Source: Meghimatium bilineatum | Taxonomy: Eukaryota; Mollusca; Gastropoda; Stylommatophora; Philomycidae | NCBI GenBank assembly: GCA_034231615.1 | Contig: CM067317.1 | Span: forward strand, 18,697,379 to 18,761,378 | DNA length: 64,000 nt | Reading direction: 5' to 3' | In this document: piece after piece, positions 21,127 to 32,564 of the stretch | Layout: every line of letters starts with the position of its first letter | How positions within the stretch are numbered: position 1 is the stretch's first letter | Translations under genes and position numbers: made by a program | The notes under the pieces: generated by a model | Database searches by the model: none | Seen by the model: the letters and a program-made list of their open reading frames with translations, nothing else | Told to the model about the DNA's origin: nothing

Positions 21127-21660
21127 TACTATACTTAGGAGAAAACATCAACAGTGCAGGAGACTGCATGGCAGAAATAAGGAAGAGATTGGCAATGGCA
21201 TATTGCAAAATAACACGGCTGAAGTCACACGACTTTTATTTTTCCGGTTGCAACATACGGTTATGAAACATGGACTCTAAGTGAAACAGCGGCAAAGAGG
21301 ATCAACGCCTTCGAGCTGAAATGCTACAGGAAGATACTTAGAATATCATGGAAGGATAAAATCAGAAACTCAGATATTATAAACACATTGAATATTCCAG
21401 AGTGTTGGTTACTAGACACAATAACAAAAAGAAAACTACGCCTGTTTGGTCATATAAAGAGACATAACTGTTTAGAAAGACAAATAATGGAGGGAAGAGT
21501 ACCTGGGAGAGGAGAAAGGGCAGACCAAGAAGACGATGGACAGACGACATTAAAGGTAACATGAATACATCGCTAGAAAATGCCACAATCGCCCAAGACA
21601 GAGAGAGGTTCAGAGAGTTCATTGGGAAGACAACGTTCTGGAAGGAATACGTCACATAAC
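21127..21660 (+). pseudogene. RTE-5 LINE C-terminal fragment
   Basis: The plus strand reads YLGENINSAGDCMAEIRKRL, KITRLK, then after a ~20-residue deletion FPVATYGYETWTLSETAAKR, ELKCYRKILRISWKDKIRN and RLFGHIKRHN. A one-base shift near 21515 follows, then GRPRRRWTDDIKG and TIAQDRERFREFIGKTTFWK to a stop. It abuts the right TSD of the RTE-1 insertion and is a different family. The junction suggests that the RTE-1 copy landed at or just outside its 5' edge. Confidence 0.8.
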
Positions 21661-21739
21661 ACTAACAGGAAAATATTATTTAACAGAAATAATTACAAAT
21701 TAGTAAAAGAAATGTAATTTGATAAAAGATGACGAATAA

Positions 21740-21870
21740 CGATACAGAGCAGTGGTGGTAGTGTTGCTGTCATCTGATAGTTGCACTTCGGAATGTGCAC
21801 GATTGTGCTCAAGCTATAGTAGCAGTGTTGCTGTCATGTGAAAGTTGCACTTCGGAATGTTACAAGATTT
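21740..21870. repeat. Two-copy tandem repeat (~72 bp)
   Basis: TAGTGTTGCTGTCATCTGAT with AGTTGCACTTCGGAATGT, and a slightly changed version, occur about 72 bases apart. Confidence 0.65.
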
Positions 21871-21892
21871 TCCGTTGCTCTTGTACAATCAC

Positions 21893-21965
21893 ATAGTTAA
21901 CAGATAATCAAGATTCTTAAAGCACCTCCATGAGGTGCATCCTGGTAACATATAATTTCGAAGCT
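21893..21965. repeat. Copy of the 14922-15000 repeat
   Basis: AACAGATAATCAAGATTC, ACCTCCATGAGGTGCATCCT and GGTAACATA match 14922 onward in the same order. Confidence 0.5.
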
Positions 21966-22212
21966 CATGCACAATATATGGCAATACTTTATTGATCGTT
22001 TCGGGCTGTGTAGATCGAGAGTGAATGAAATTTGCTTTTATCTGGACAACCAACATCTTTAAGCGCTACATCGTGGTTCACACAATTAAACTGTCGGACA
22101 CTTTTAGTTGATAAGTACTGACCACACAGCCAGGTTGAAATTCCAATAGTCTATGTTTGTGAGATTCGTTACAGCAAGTTCCATTCACTGAGTATAACGT
22201 ATACGATGGGTA

Positions 22213-22246
22213 TTCTTCTTCTTCTTTCGTTCGCCTGGAAAATGAG
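22213..22246 (-). mobile_element. Very short RNH-1 LINE 3' end
   Basis: The reverse complement reads CCAGGCGAACGAAAGAAGAA with a GAA tail, resembling the terminal bases of the LINEs at 10773 and 41925. This would be an extreme 5' truncation leaving only the recognition end. Confidence 0.5.
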
Positions 22247-22538
22247 TATATATGAAGTTGTGTTTCTATTATAAACCTGTGTTTTGTAACTCGTGTGGCT
22301 TAATTAAGTAAACAGAGACTGAAAACTAAGAATGGACAAGCCCTCCTAAAATCTAGCAAGAACACAGTCTGTCCCAGTAAGTACAGGTGCTGCAGACGGA
22401 GGCAACCAGCCAAATATTGCACCACAACAATCAGGATGACACGCACCAACCAACGCAATGGAAATATGCTGTACAGTGAGTATAAAGTTTGAATTCTGGA
22501 CTAGCGCAGAATGCCGCACACTCCTGACGGGGAACACA
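22247..22538. other. Unassigned stretch
   Basis: Nothing recognised. Confidence 0.4.
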
Positions 22539-22632
22539 TTACGGATATAATGTTCACTATTGAGAAGACATTACGGAAATAATGTTCACTATTGAGAAGA
22601 CATTATAAAAATAATTTTTACTATTGAGAACA
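22539..22632. repeat. ~32-bp tandem repeat, three units
   Basis: ACATTACGGATATAATGTTC with ACTATTGAGAAG repeats three times, the last unit being more diverged. Confidence 0.8.
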
Positions 22633-22929
22633 CAATCTAAATTGTAAACCATCTTCCAGAATAACGTGGTAGGAAGACACATACTTGCAGTCCGTACAAT
22701 GTGCTTAGAAATCTGAACTTGAACCAGATGTTCACAATGTTGGTGTCAAAAACGCGGCTAAGGGAAAGCACCAACCGATTCCAGATATATTGCCTAACGG
22801 TTCCTATACTGGACACAGGCTCTCAGATAATACATTTAGTATTTAGAGGGGACAGGAGGAAAGGGATAGTTTAATTACAAGGGACATGCGTACTAAAGCC
22901 CGTTTATTAATGGGTATCAAGATAAGTAT
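22633..22929. other. Unassigned stretch
   Basis: Nothing recognised. Confidence 0.4.
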
Positions 22930-23270
22930 ATTACCACTTTAGATATTACACCGGATACAATCTTAAACACCGTCTGTTTTGTGTTCGTGAGTACAAAATA
23001 CCGCAATTTCATGCTTAAATCATGCCAATTGTATAATAAACAAATCATGCGTAAATAACGCTTTTTCTAACTGACTGTAAACATCTTCAAACATATGTGT
23101 GAGATGTGTGCTATCAAGTAGACTTTTGGTTTATCGCTAATAAACGAAAATATAAAACGATGGTTGTGTTTTAATGAAAAGTTTAATTCATAGGGTCTAT
23201 ACCATTTCAAATGCACACACATAATTTCAATTATATGCGTTATAGATTTGCTGAGAAACATCATTATAAA
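22930..23270. repeat. Dispersed repeat R-alpha, copy 2
   Basis: Matches 2300-2640: ATTACACCGGATACA, ACACCGTCTGTTTTGTG, ATGCTTAAATCATGCCAATT, TATATGCGTTATAGATTTGC. Confidence 0.65.
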
Positions 23271-25333
23271 TCTGATTCCAGCCGGGGAGACTTATACAAG
23301 TCAGTAAACCTTATGTCTTCTGGCCGGAAAGACTTCTATAAGTCATACTCCAATGGCATTCATGATGTTGTTTTCGGTATTTATATCAACATAAGAATGT
23401 TTCCAATCGAAAGTGTAATATGTCCACATTACTTCTTGCAATATTTTTATGTGTATTGATATCAATTTTGTTACGTTATTGATAAGTTTTGATAATGGGG
23501 GTATGTGACGTCATTTTTCCTTATATGTTTTATATATATTTTCCAATTTACTTATTTTCGTAAAATAATAACTATTTTATTTGCTTTGGTCTCATTTATT
23601 ATGAAATCCAATCTGGCAAATGCTTCTAGCATCGTGTTTGCAAATTTACGCCATTTTGTAAGAAAAATTAGCCATATTTTAATTTGAGTTTCGTGTAAAG
23701 TTAAGTCTACTGTTTTTGATAGATATCGAAATTCTTTCTAAATAATAAATTTTTTACGCACTATGCATATATATTATACATTATTGTATTCGTAATTGGA
23801 TTATCTACAGAAATGATACAGTTTGAGTGGAATTTATTGATTCAAAAATGCGGTAAGGTCAAATATCATATCTAAAATAATATTTATTTGTCATTTACAT
23901 ATTTTCTTTTCTGTCTAAAATAATTTTTTATATATCAACATAATTTATTTTTTCAAAATGATCTTGTGATAATCACATTCTCTGTCCATTTCTGTTTCGA
24001 AATATATATATTACATTTTAATGTAAATATATTTAGAAGTACCATTTCTTGTTTCCGTGATGCATGTGTACACACAAAAATTGAACAAAATTTAATTACG
24101 TTTAAACGCTAAAAATATTCCCGCCGGAATCAGTGAAGTTGTGCAAATCTACTGAATTATGTTATAGTATTGGAGCACCTACTAAGAGATAGATAGATAG
24201 ATAGATAAATAGATAGAGAGAGAGAGAGAGAAATAGAGATAGATGACCTATATCCACTTCCGTGATTAACGTTTCCAGGGTGAAAACTGCCCCCAGACTC
24301 AAATTTTCGCCTCCAGAGTCCAAGTAAATAACGAACGGTAATGCCATAGTGGTTTTACAAGCGTGTGACGATAGCTGTCACGGGTTACGGAAACCCACCG
24401 CAATTAACGGTGTGTGGGACAACAGAGGAGATATGTCGTCATAACACTACTTAAAGGGTAGCACAATATATTTTCCGCTCCCTAACTTAAAACATGCAAT
24501 CTGTGCTTGATATTTGACAGTGAACGCAGCTAAAGAAGTAAATCAGTTTCGCCCCATCAGGCGATAATATCAGTTTATCACATTGTTCTAATTTTAAGAA
24601 GTGTATACAAGATATGTATGCCTCTCTTTGTTAAGTCTAAACGTAAGTCATTTCACATATTTTTGTTTCATGTACAATTATCCATACTTCTTTTACATTA
24701 CGCAACTTTAGCGGCAACATCAATATTGCTTATTTCTAAACATAATCCCCATGTTCTATACAGGACTGAGTGCAAACAAATCAGAGAACCATCGCACGGT
24801 TCTATACGCCTTTTTAACGATTTGTTGACGTGTATGTTTATCCATTTGGGGTGCGTACTTTTCAAATTTCCGTAAATAGTACAGAGTTTTATTTTATTTT
24901 ATAACCATTAATTTTATTATGTTAAATTTCCATGCTGTCGAATAACGCATACTTCACGTTACAGTCAACAGTTGCAGAAAACTACATTCTTCGGTTCACT
25001 GTCAACAATTGCACAGAACTACAAATAAGCTCTCGTATGAAGCAGAGAAAATTGTATCGTGACTTGCATACAACTCCACATATGAACTAAGATCAAAGAT
25101 TAAATTTTCTTCCTAAATCAAATATATTTCTAGTTACTTTCACCAAGTTATACAGTATACCGATCCTCGATAGAAACGTTTTCTTCATGCATCACACACA
25201 GCTGGTTATTATTAGTTATTCGATAAGAGTAGACGTTGACCGAATTGCGAACAAGTCCATATATATTCAATCATGACATTCTACAATATAAGGCATACTG
25301 ACTAATAAGAAATCAATCTTCATACGGACTCAT
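23271..25333. other. Long AT-rich stretch, no gene seen
   Basis: Strongly AT-rich with scattered short open frames that have no recognisable motif. A TAGA/GAGA microsatellite lies at 24186-24240. Confidence 0.45.
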
Positions 25334-25382
25334 TTGACTATTTCCAAGTAAATTTAAGTAGGAAGCCAGAGGACAATTTTTA

Positions 25383-25776
25383 AAAAATTCTTGAGACTAA
25401 CGGGTATTGAACCAGTCAGTTAATAATTGTATAAACAATTATTTGAAGAAAAATTGTATTGTCTATATATGTTATCAATGTTTACAAGAAGACCTATCGG
25501 CCCTTGTATAACTAATACGGATATTATGTTATGTGTTTGTTGTTACAGAGGATATTTCAATACCTGTACGGGATGTGTGTTGTTGTTGTAATAGTCCTTG
25601 TCTCGATTGGTCCGTTCGGGTGACTTTGTGTGCACGATTTGAATGGCTTGATGAAATCGCATCTTTTATTGGAGATGCGGTTAGTCAAGTACTGAAGAAC
25701 GCGTGTGCAATTGTTGCTAGGCGATTTGGTGCCGTAGAACGGACTGGTTCAATTCCCGTTAGTCTCAAGAATTTTT
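25383..25776. mobile_element. Candidate DNA transposon with 35-bp terminal inverted repeats
   Basis: Bases 25383-25417 (AAAAATTCTTGAGACTAACG, then GG, T, ATTGAACCAGTC) are the reverse complement of 25742-25776 with a single mismatch. The 394-bp interval has higher GC than its flanks. It contains a small palindrome at 25422-25443 and a 7-bp-stem hairpin around CGCATCT...AGATGCG. The word TTGACTATTTCC occurs at 25334-25345 and again at 25775-25786, adjoining the right end, but 37 bases separate it from the left end, so it is not a clean TSD. A 76-codon open stretch preceded by an acceptor-like TTTGTTGTTACAG also lies inside. I do not recognise its product. Confidence 0.6.
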
Positions 25777-25786
25777 GACTATTTCC

Positions 25787-26153
25787 GTGATTTTCAGTTG
25801 TCATTATGATTATACTTATGTCAAAGCTAATGAAAATCAGTGGATGTCCCGCAAAATGGAGAGTGTCGCAGTAATTAAACTACAGCAGCCATTCCACAAC
25901 ATCAGATCCAACTTTGACAATCAATTGAATAGTCAAATACGTCACATCAGAAGACTGTTTCCCATTAATCAATAGTTCGTATATAGTGGATGGTCAAGGC
26001 TCAGCACCCCCTCCCCAACATATGACAAAGTGTGTGTATTTTGTGGACGGTCACAGCTCAATAATAACCACCCCCCATCCCCACACATACACACACAACA
26101 TATGATAAAATGAGTGAATACTGATGATTCATGTGACTATTTTAAATACATTA
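25787..26153. other. Unassigned stretch with short CA-rich run
   Basis: CACACA-rich sequence around 26075-26098; nothing else recognised. Confidence 0.4.
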
Positions 26154-26305
26154 TTCTGCCGACGTCGGATGTTTTGGGTCATTGACGAAAATGAAACAGA
26201 TACGCAATGCATCTCCTTTCTCTCAACTGCATGCCGCTCGGTATTAAGTAGTATTACTGTCTTGCAATAAGAACGATCCAGCTGGAGTATGAGACTGTTC
26301 TCTAA
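26154..26305 (+). mobile_element. Divergent SINE A copy
   Basis: Contains CTGCCGACGTCGGATGTTTT, GGGTCATTGACGAAAATGAAA, ATACGCAATGCATCTCCTTT and a CAGCTGGAGTATGAGA end. The order of SINE A is preserved with many substitutions and no GAA tail. Confidence 0.6.
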
Positions 26306-26385
26306 CAAAGAAATGCATCCCACATTCTACATCTGTGATGCCAACACCTTCGTGTATCACACTTAAAAACAAATTATACCAATAG

Positions 26386-27486
26386 CAACCTAGATATGTC
26401 ATCTATCTCTGTGTTCACATTCAACATCATAGATGTGTCATCTATCTCTGTGTTCACATTCAACATCCTAGATGTGTCATCTATCTCTGTGTTCACATTC
26501 AACTTCCCAGATGTGTCATCTATCTCTGTGTTCACATTCAACATCCTAGATGTGTCATCTAACTCTGTGTTCACATTCAACATCCTAGATGTGTCATCTA
26601 ACTCTGTGTTCACATTCAACATCCTAGATGTGTCATCTATCTCTGTGTTCACATTCAACATCCTAGATGAGTCATCTATCTCTGTGTTCACATTCAACAT
26701 CCTAGATGTGTCATCTAACTCTGTGTTCACATTCAACATCCTAGATGTGTCATCTAACTCTGTGTTCACATTCAACATCCTAGATGTGTCATCTAACTCT
26801 GTGTTCACATTCAACATCCTAGATGTGTCATCTATCTCTGTGTTCACATTCAACATCCTAGATGAGTCATCTATCTCTGTGTTCACATTCAACATCCTAG
26901 ATGTGTCATCTAACTCTGTGTTCACATTCAACATCCCAGATGTGTCATCTATCTCTGTGTTCACATTCAACATCCTAGATGTGTCATCTAACTCTGTGTT
27001 CACATTCAACATCCTAGATGTGTCATCTATCTATGTGTTCACATTCAACATCCTAGATATGTCATCTAACTCTGTGTTCACATTCAACATCCTAGATGTG
27101 TCATCTATCTGTGTCCACATTCAACATCCTAGATGTGTCATCTATCTCTGTGTTCACATTCAACATCCTAGATGTGTCATCTATCTCTGTGTCCACATTC
27201 AACATCCTAGATGTGTCATCTATCTCTGTGTTCACATTCAACATCCTAGATGTGTCATCTATCTATGTGTTCACATTCTTCTTCTTCTTCACCGTTCATT
27301 CTCAAACTCCTGCTGGATCTCTCCTGTAACAGTACTACTAGATCTCCAGCAGGATGCAGTCCAGAGAATGGAAATGCGTTGTGTCGCCGTTTTATTTGCG
27401 CCAATGGCCCGACACATCTGTCTTCGGCGGTGTGTTCACATTCAACATCCTAGATGTGTCATCTATCTCTGTGTTCACATTCAACA
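26386..27486. repeat. 39-bp minisatellite, about 24 units, split by a SINE
   Basis: Units joining GATGTGTCATCTATCTCTGT and GTTCACATTCAACATCCTA run from 26386 to 27278 and resume at 27431-27486 after SINE A. Since 39 is divisible by three, both strands stay open. The minus-strand unit would read MLNVNTEIDDTSR. One 37-bp unit near 27100 shifts the plus frame. Variable positions (ATC/AAC, GTG/GAG) change amino acids on either strand, which argues against selection on a protein. Confidence 0.95.
27279..27430 (-). mobile_element. SINE A inside the 39-bp minisatellite
   Basis: The reverse complement starts CCGCCGAAGACAGATGTGTC and ends GAGAATGAACGG plus a GAA repeat. TGTGTTCACATTC flanks both sides (27266-27278 and 27431-27443). 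This word also belongs to the array, so it agrees with a TSD without proving one. Confidence 0.9.
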
Positions 27487-28419
27487 GTCGCTCGCTAAAC
27501 AACTTCAAAATCTCCCTCTTACTCTTTTTTCAGTTCACCACAAGTATGTGCATGTGAGCAAGCATATCTGCCGCTCTTTCATTTCTGCATACACCAGCAA
27601 ATCCATGCAATAAATCACGTGATAACAAAAGATTTTAACAAGCTGTAGATGACATACACTCATCGGCACCGACAGATTTGAAGTTTTCGAAGCACGGAGT
27701 GTGTATCAGTCACTACAGCTGCCTTAGTAAATGTAGTGTAGGAGTGTTATTGGAGAGATAGTAACAGTCTCAATCTGTAACCTCGGAAGTAGATGTATTA
27801 TAGGCCCTTTAACAATGAGAAGCAGTAGTTTTCAAAGTCATAACCAAAGCTGTATCCATGACTACGATGTCATCACCATCAATTCGTTCCAAGTAGATAT
27901 CCAATTTAGGCCCGTGATACTCAGTATATGGGTACTAATAAACAGTTAAATGTTAACCCTGTGGAATAATTTTGCAGCAATGAACATTACGTTACTGTCA
28001 CATGTATCGATAATTCCAATTTGAAGCTTTTTGCACTAGATCTAGTGTTGTGGTTTTTTTTTAATGAAACCAGTAGTAACTATACTATATGAAAATAAAG
28101 AGTAAAACAAAATGTGAATCATTGTCCTACTGCGACGAAGATTAACAAACACATCTAAACAGTGAAGACATAAGAATGAATGCGCAGTAAATACACGGAT
28201 AAATTAATGTATGCAACGATCTCTAAAAAGAACAATATAATATCTTGTACATTGAGTAGAGTAAAGCAGTTTATTTACAATTCATTGTGATTTATTAAAC
28301 AATAGTTTCTCAGATATGTAATTTTTCGACTAACCACATAACTAGGAATGACATGGTCAGCATCACGAACGCCGTCCTTATTTTTCCGCGATTTCGCCAC
28401 CCATGTTAATAGGCAGAGT
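27487..28419. other. Unassigned stretch
   Basis: Nothing recognised. Confidence 0.4.
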
Positions 28420-28500
28420 CGATCTGTGAGCCGTTGGTAGTTTCAAACTGTTTACAATGAAATTGAGAAGTCTAACCTACACCACTCGGCTATGACTAAG
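28420..28500 (-). other. tRNA-like sequence, possible SINE head or tRNA pseudogene
   Basis: The minus strand reads CATAGCCGAGTGGTGTAGGT. TAGCCGAGTGG fits a strong A box. AGTTTGAAACT lies about 45 bases later in the B-box position. No clean acceptor stem is visible, so it is not a functional tRNA gene as I read it. Confidence 0.45.
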
Positions 28501-28601
28501 AAGTATGTGCATTAAACACTGAGCTGTCACATTTGTATATTACAAAACAAGTCGAATTCTGGTGTGACATGTATGTTATATAACTATTTAAGTTGTATAT
28601 A

Positions 28602-29416
28602 TACTGTTCAAAAACAGAAACGCAACTTTATTTAAAACTTGTACCAAAATGCTACCTTACTGAATTAATGTTTCAACCTTTGCATGACAAAACTTTCAAG
28701 ACGTAAACTAAATCAAATCCGTATCGAGTCATTCCCAGCGGTCCATTGACGATGCCGGTTTGCCCAGTGCAGTCCGTTCTGGCGATGCCAGTTCTAGGAA
28801 CAGGACCTCTTGCCCAAAGACTAGCGTTGCGCAGCCGGTTCCTGACCATTTGATCTGAAATTCAGCGAGCTGTTGGCATTGACTGTACATTGGATGAGAT
28901 AAACCATACTTGCGCATTGACTGTACATTGGATGAGATAAACCATACTTGCGCATTGACTGTACATTGGATGAGATAAACCATACTTGCGCATTGACTGT
29001 ACATTGGATGAGATAAACCATACTTGCGCATTGACTTACATTGGATGAGATAAACCATACTTGCGCATTGACTGTACATTGGATGAGATAAACCATACTT
29101 GCGCATTGACTGTACATTGGATGAGATAAACCATACTTGCGCATTGAATGTTTCAACTGAAGTTATTCGAGGATCCTCAATATTTTATAGGCATTCAATA
29201 ATATAGTATGATGGTTTTGTGTTGAGCGAGCTTTACAGGTGATGTGTTCAATGATGTGTTCACCTTGACCTCACGAATCTTGAGGTGAGTACAATTCAGG
29301 TAACCACGATAAGTTAATGACTAGGTGGGTACAGTGATAAGTTGAATGATGCCCAATCACGGAATATCTTTTATAAAAGTAACTCCAACAAAATTGAATT
29401 TTTTTTTTAAACAGTA
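28602..29416 (-). mobile_element. Tc1-like transposon copy 2, deleted, containing a minisatellite
   Basis: Left end TACTGTTCAAAAACAGAAAC and right end reading ACTGTTTAAAAAA in reverse complement are the TIRs, with TA at both borders. On the minus strand the region near 28850-28750 encodes RNRLRNASLWARGPVPRT and GIARTDCTG, the end of the Tc1 DNA-binding region. The 5' part near 29160-29400 matches the leader of the copies at 6694 and 30941. The segment between is missing and is replaced by the 38-bp array. No catalytic residues remain. Confidence 0.82.
28873..29155. repeat. 38-bp minisatellite derived from Tc1 leader
   Basis: About 7 units of CATACTTGCGCATTGACTGT and ACATTGGATGAGATAAAC, one unit lacking two bases. 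In reverse complement each unit holds CAATGCGCAAGTATGG. The third Tc1 copy has CATTGCGCAAGTATGG at the equivalent leader position (31237 onward), so the array grew from the transposon's own sequence. Confidence 0.9.
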
Positions 29417-29819
29417 TAGTAATAAAACAATAAGCTTACATTAAGGTGATAGTAATTTCTTTCCATGTCTTTAAAAACGATAAAGTTTTCTCGATCGAAA
29501 AGTCGATTATCGTTATCTTCATTTACCAAAATAATATTAGTTGATTGTTCTCACATTAATATTTGTCATCGTAAAGAGTATACATTTGTTCAGTAAACAT
29601 GAACAAGATAGAATGTTTGAAAAAATGTAATACAATAAATCTGTTGGAGTAAATGATGGTAGGTTGAACACGAGATGTGAACAGCAAGAAAAACACAATT
29701 TTAATGTAATAGGAAACATAAATTAAAACACACTTGAAACTCAAAGAATAAAATAAATATGAAACACGGGGTAATAAATATAAGAATTGCATCAATATGT
29801 AGAAAATAGCAGACATCAC
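29417..29819. other. Unassigned AT-rich stretch
   Basis: Nothing recognised. Confidence 0.4.
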
Positions 29820-29985
29820 GGTCTCTCAAAACTCCTGTCGATCTTCAGCAAATCATCCTGCGTCTGAGTCAAGTTCAAGTTGTCTGATATCTTGTGTCCA
29901 ACATCTTCGTCGTCCTTCTCGTTTTCATTAACCCTGATATTCCCTCTAATATGGTCTTTTCTAGGCTGTCGTGTTCTTTTTATAT
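29820..29985 (-). pseudogene. Probable LINE C-terminal relic
   Basis: The minus strand gives RTRQPRKDHIRGNIRVNENE, then LNLTQTQDDLLKIDRSFERP. This resembles the region after the His-containing GHxxR block of RTE-like LINEs but is short and lacks the diagnostic Gly-Arg-Pro-Arg-Trp. Confidence 0.35.
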
Positions 29986-30087
29986 GGCTAAAATATTATA
30001 ATTTTCCGGAGAGATCCTTTAAAAATATCAGACATGCAAATTGAAATGACGCTTGACATAAAACTGCGGCAATAGCTTGAGGAAAGC

Positions 30088-30090
<3 letters not shown>

Positions 30091-30144
<54 letters not shown>
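30091..30144. repeat. (TA)n microsatellite
   Basis: Pure TA run. Confidence 0.97.
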
Positions 30145-30147
<3 letters not shown>

Positions 30148-30852
30148 AGAATGGTCTCCATAAAAATGATTTCACAGTGTGCACACGTAGTTTATTTGTA
30201 TCATTCTACCCCTCAATATTTACCGTCGTTTTTCTCTCGATTTATCACGAAGCTTACCCATGTCTATTCTTGGACAAACTGTCTCTTAAGGATTTAGTAT
30301 TAAGGTAGTAAGATTAGATATTGCATCAGTCTGTTTTACAGGACCAATCGAAGATTATCCTTACCTCATCATATTTCCTCACATATTTTGTAACATCATT
30401 CAACATTGGGCGACAGTCTACAAACATATCACGATATTAAATCACATTTCACGCTTTGTTTCTGTGATATCTATTGATGCACAATTTTAGAACCTTTACA
30501 AAGTTTTCAAGATAAACTGCAGAGGATTGATGACCCAATTGTTAATTATATTGGCTGATCCTACTTTTCATTGGTCAGTTTAAGAATACTTTGTGACGGC
30601 ATCCAATGAATAAAATTAATCATTCAAATCAGCCAAGAAAAATAGCATTTCCTCGGCATATATAAATAAGGGAAAGTGTCTTAACATCGAGATTCAATGT
30701 ATGTTTAAAGTTGCTTATTTATTGGACTATAAAATGTTTTCATTGTTCATTCTAACCCTCGCATGCAAGTCAATATATGGTAACAGTGTTTTCGTTAATG
30801 CCGTTTTTTACTGATTGTTAACGCCCCGTACATTTTATTAATAATACTTAGG

Positions 30853-30858
<6 letters not shown>
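30145..30858. other. Unassigned AT-rich stretch
   Basis: Nothing recognised. Confidence 0.4.

Positions 30859-30929
<71 letters not shown>
30859..30929. repeat. (TA)n microsatellite next to Tc1 copy 3
   Basis: Pure TA run ending just before the transposon end. Confidence 0.97.
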
Positions 30930-30932
<3 letters not shown>

Positions 30933-30940
30933 TATGCATA

Positions 30941-31400
30941 TGCTATTCAAATATAGAAACGCAACTTTTTTGGAGTTAGTATTATAAAACATATTTTGTA
31001 TTGTTCCTCATTCAACCTATCGACTGTGTTCACCTGGTCATTAACTTCTCCTTGTTACCTGAAATATAATAACCTAATGATTCTTGATATCATGAACGAG
31101 GTCAAGGTCACAACAACATTATTTGCGATAATTCGTGACAAGTTCATGAGAATTCCGTCAAACTTGCTGAACACAAAACTATCTGACCATATTATTGAAT
31201 TCATATACAAAATTGACTATTCCCGAATAACATGTTGAAAATTCATTGCGCAAGTATGGCTCGCCTTATTTCAGAACAACGATGCATCATTATTGGACCC
31301 TTACAAATTGGACAGCCACAAAGAGTAGTGGCCTGAAATGACATTTTAATGTGGTTAGAAGTATCATTAGTATCATTTGAAGGCGATTTAAACAAGCTGG
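30941..31400 (+). mobile_element. Tc1-like transposon copy 3, cut by assembly gap
   Basis: Starts TGCTATTCAAATATAGAAAC and follows the copy at 6694 through GGAGTTA, CATTCAACCTATCGACTGTG, the AAGGTCACAACAACATT block and CGCAAGTATGGCTCGCC. It then gives the transposase start: ISEQRCIIIGPLQIGQPQ-like, with a stop at ...VVA*NDILMWLEVSLVSF. The sequence runs into the N gap at 31401. Confidence 0.78.
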
Positions 31401-31500
31401 NNNNNNNNNNNNNNNNNNNNNNNNNNNNNNNNNNNNNNNNNNNNNNNNNNNNNNNNNNNNNNNNNNNNNNNNNNNNNNNNNNNNNNNNNNNNNNNNNNNN
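31401..31500. other. Assembly gap (100 N)
   Basis: Exactly 100 N, the usual placeholder for a gap of unknown size. It separates the Tc1 copy from a long tetranucleotide repeat. Confidence 0.99.
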
Positions 31501-31985
<485 letters not shown>

Positions 31986-31997
31986 ATATATATCTAT

Positions 31998-32470
31998 TTA
32001 TACACTATGACGTTGTTTGCCTTGAAGCGTCAAGGGTAGAAGAGTTCTCTGGAGATGACCTCTTGTGTGCTGTGTATAAGCTTGTTCCTGTGGCTTTCTT
32101 TGATTTCTGTGATCCATTTTTTTACATGGTCTGCCTCTGGCCTTATACCCGTTATGTCTATGTGTGATGGCCATTTGTGGCATGCTATCTGTAGGTAGTC
32201 TGGAAGCGTGTGAAAACCACTTGATTCGTTGTCTTTTGATGTGTTCCAATACTGGTATTGTTTTGGTTATCTGCTGTAGTTATCTTTTGTAATTATATCA
32301 CTTAATGACACTGAGTATTCTTCGTATACATGTCATTTCTGCTGTGACTATTTTTCTTTGTCTTGTGCTGTCATTGTCCTGGTTTGACACTGGTAAAACA
32401 GGGATGGGATAATTACAGTCTTGTATAATGCAACTTTAGTGTCTAAGTTTACATTTTTGTTCTTAAAAAT
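31998..32470 (-). pseudogene. RTE-3 LINE C-terminal relic
   Basis: The minus strand reads NVNLDTKVALYKTVIIP, CQTRTMTAQD, a frameshifted connector, then EHIKRQRIKWFSHASRLP, MPQMAITHRHNGYKARGRP and [20 protein letters not shown]. These are the same blocks as at 667-968 and 7426-8165 and the best-preserved tail of this family. Confidence 0.75.
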
Positions 32471-32564
32471 ACGTGAATTAAAAATTGACAAACAGAAAAA
32501 ACAAAAAGCCATTTATACCAATAGACAGAGAAACAGGAGAAAATGTCCAGCAAACAGACAACCG

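Noticed and set aside
25742..25776. GGTTCAATTCC read as a tRNA B box
   Set aside because: It lies in the terminal inverted repeat of the 25383-25776 element and no A box is found at the right distance.
26396..27613. A 405-codon open frame on the plus strand and a 212-codon one on the minus strand
   Set aside because: Both are produced by the 39-bp minisatellite, whose period is a multiple of three. Substitutions alter residues freely and the plus frame runs on through a SINE.
28420..28500. Functional tRNA gene
   Set aside because: A- and B-box-like motifs exist but no acceptor stem pairs and the anticodon arm is not convincing.
28873..29155. CRISPR-like regularly spaced repeats
   Set aside because: Units are contiguous with no unique spacers, and the context is a eukaryotic transposon. 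The same holds for the 37-, 39-, 42- and 52-bp arrays.
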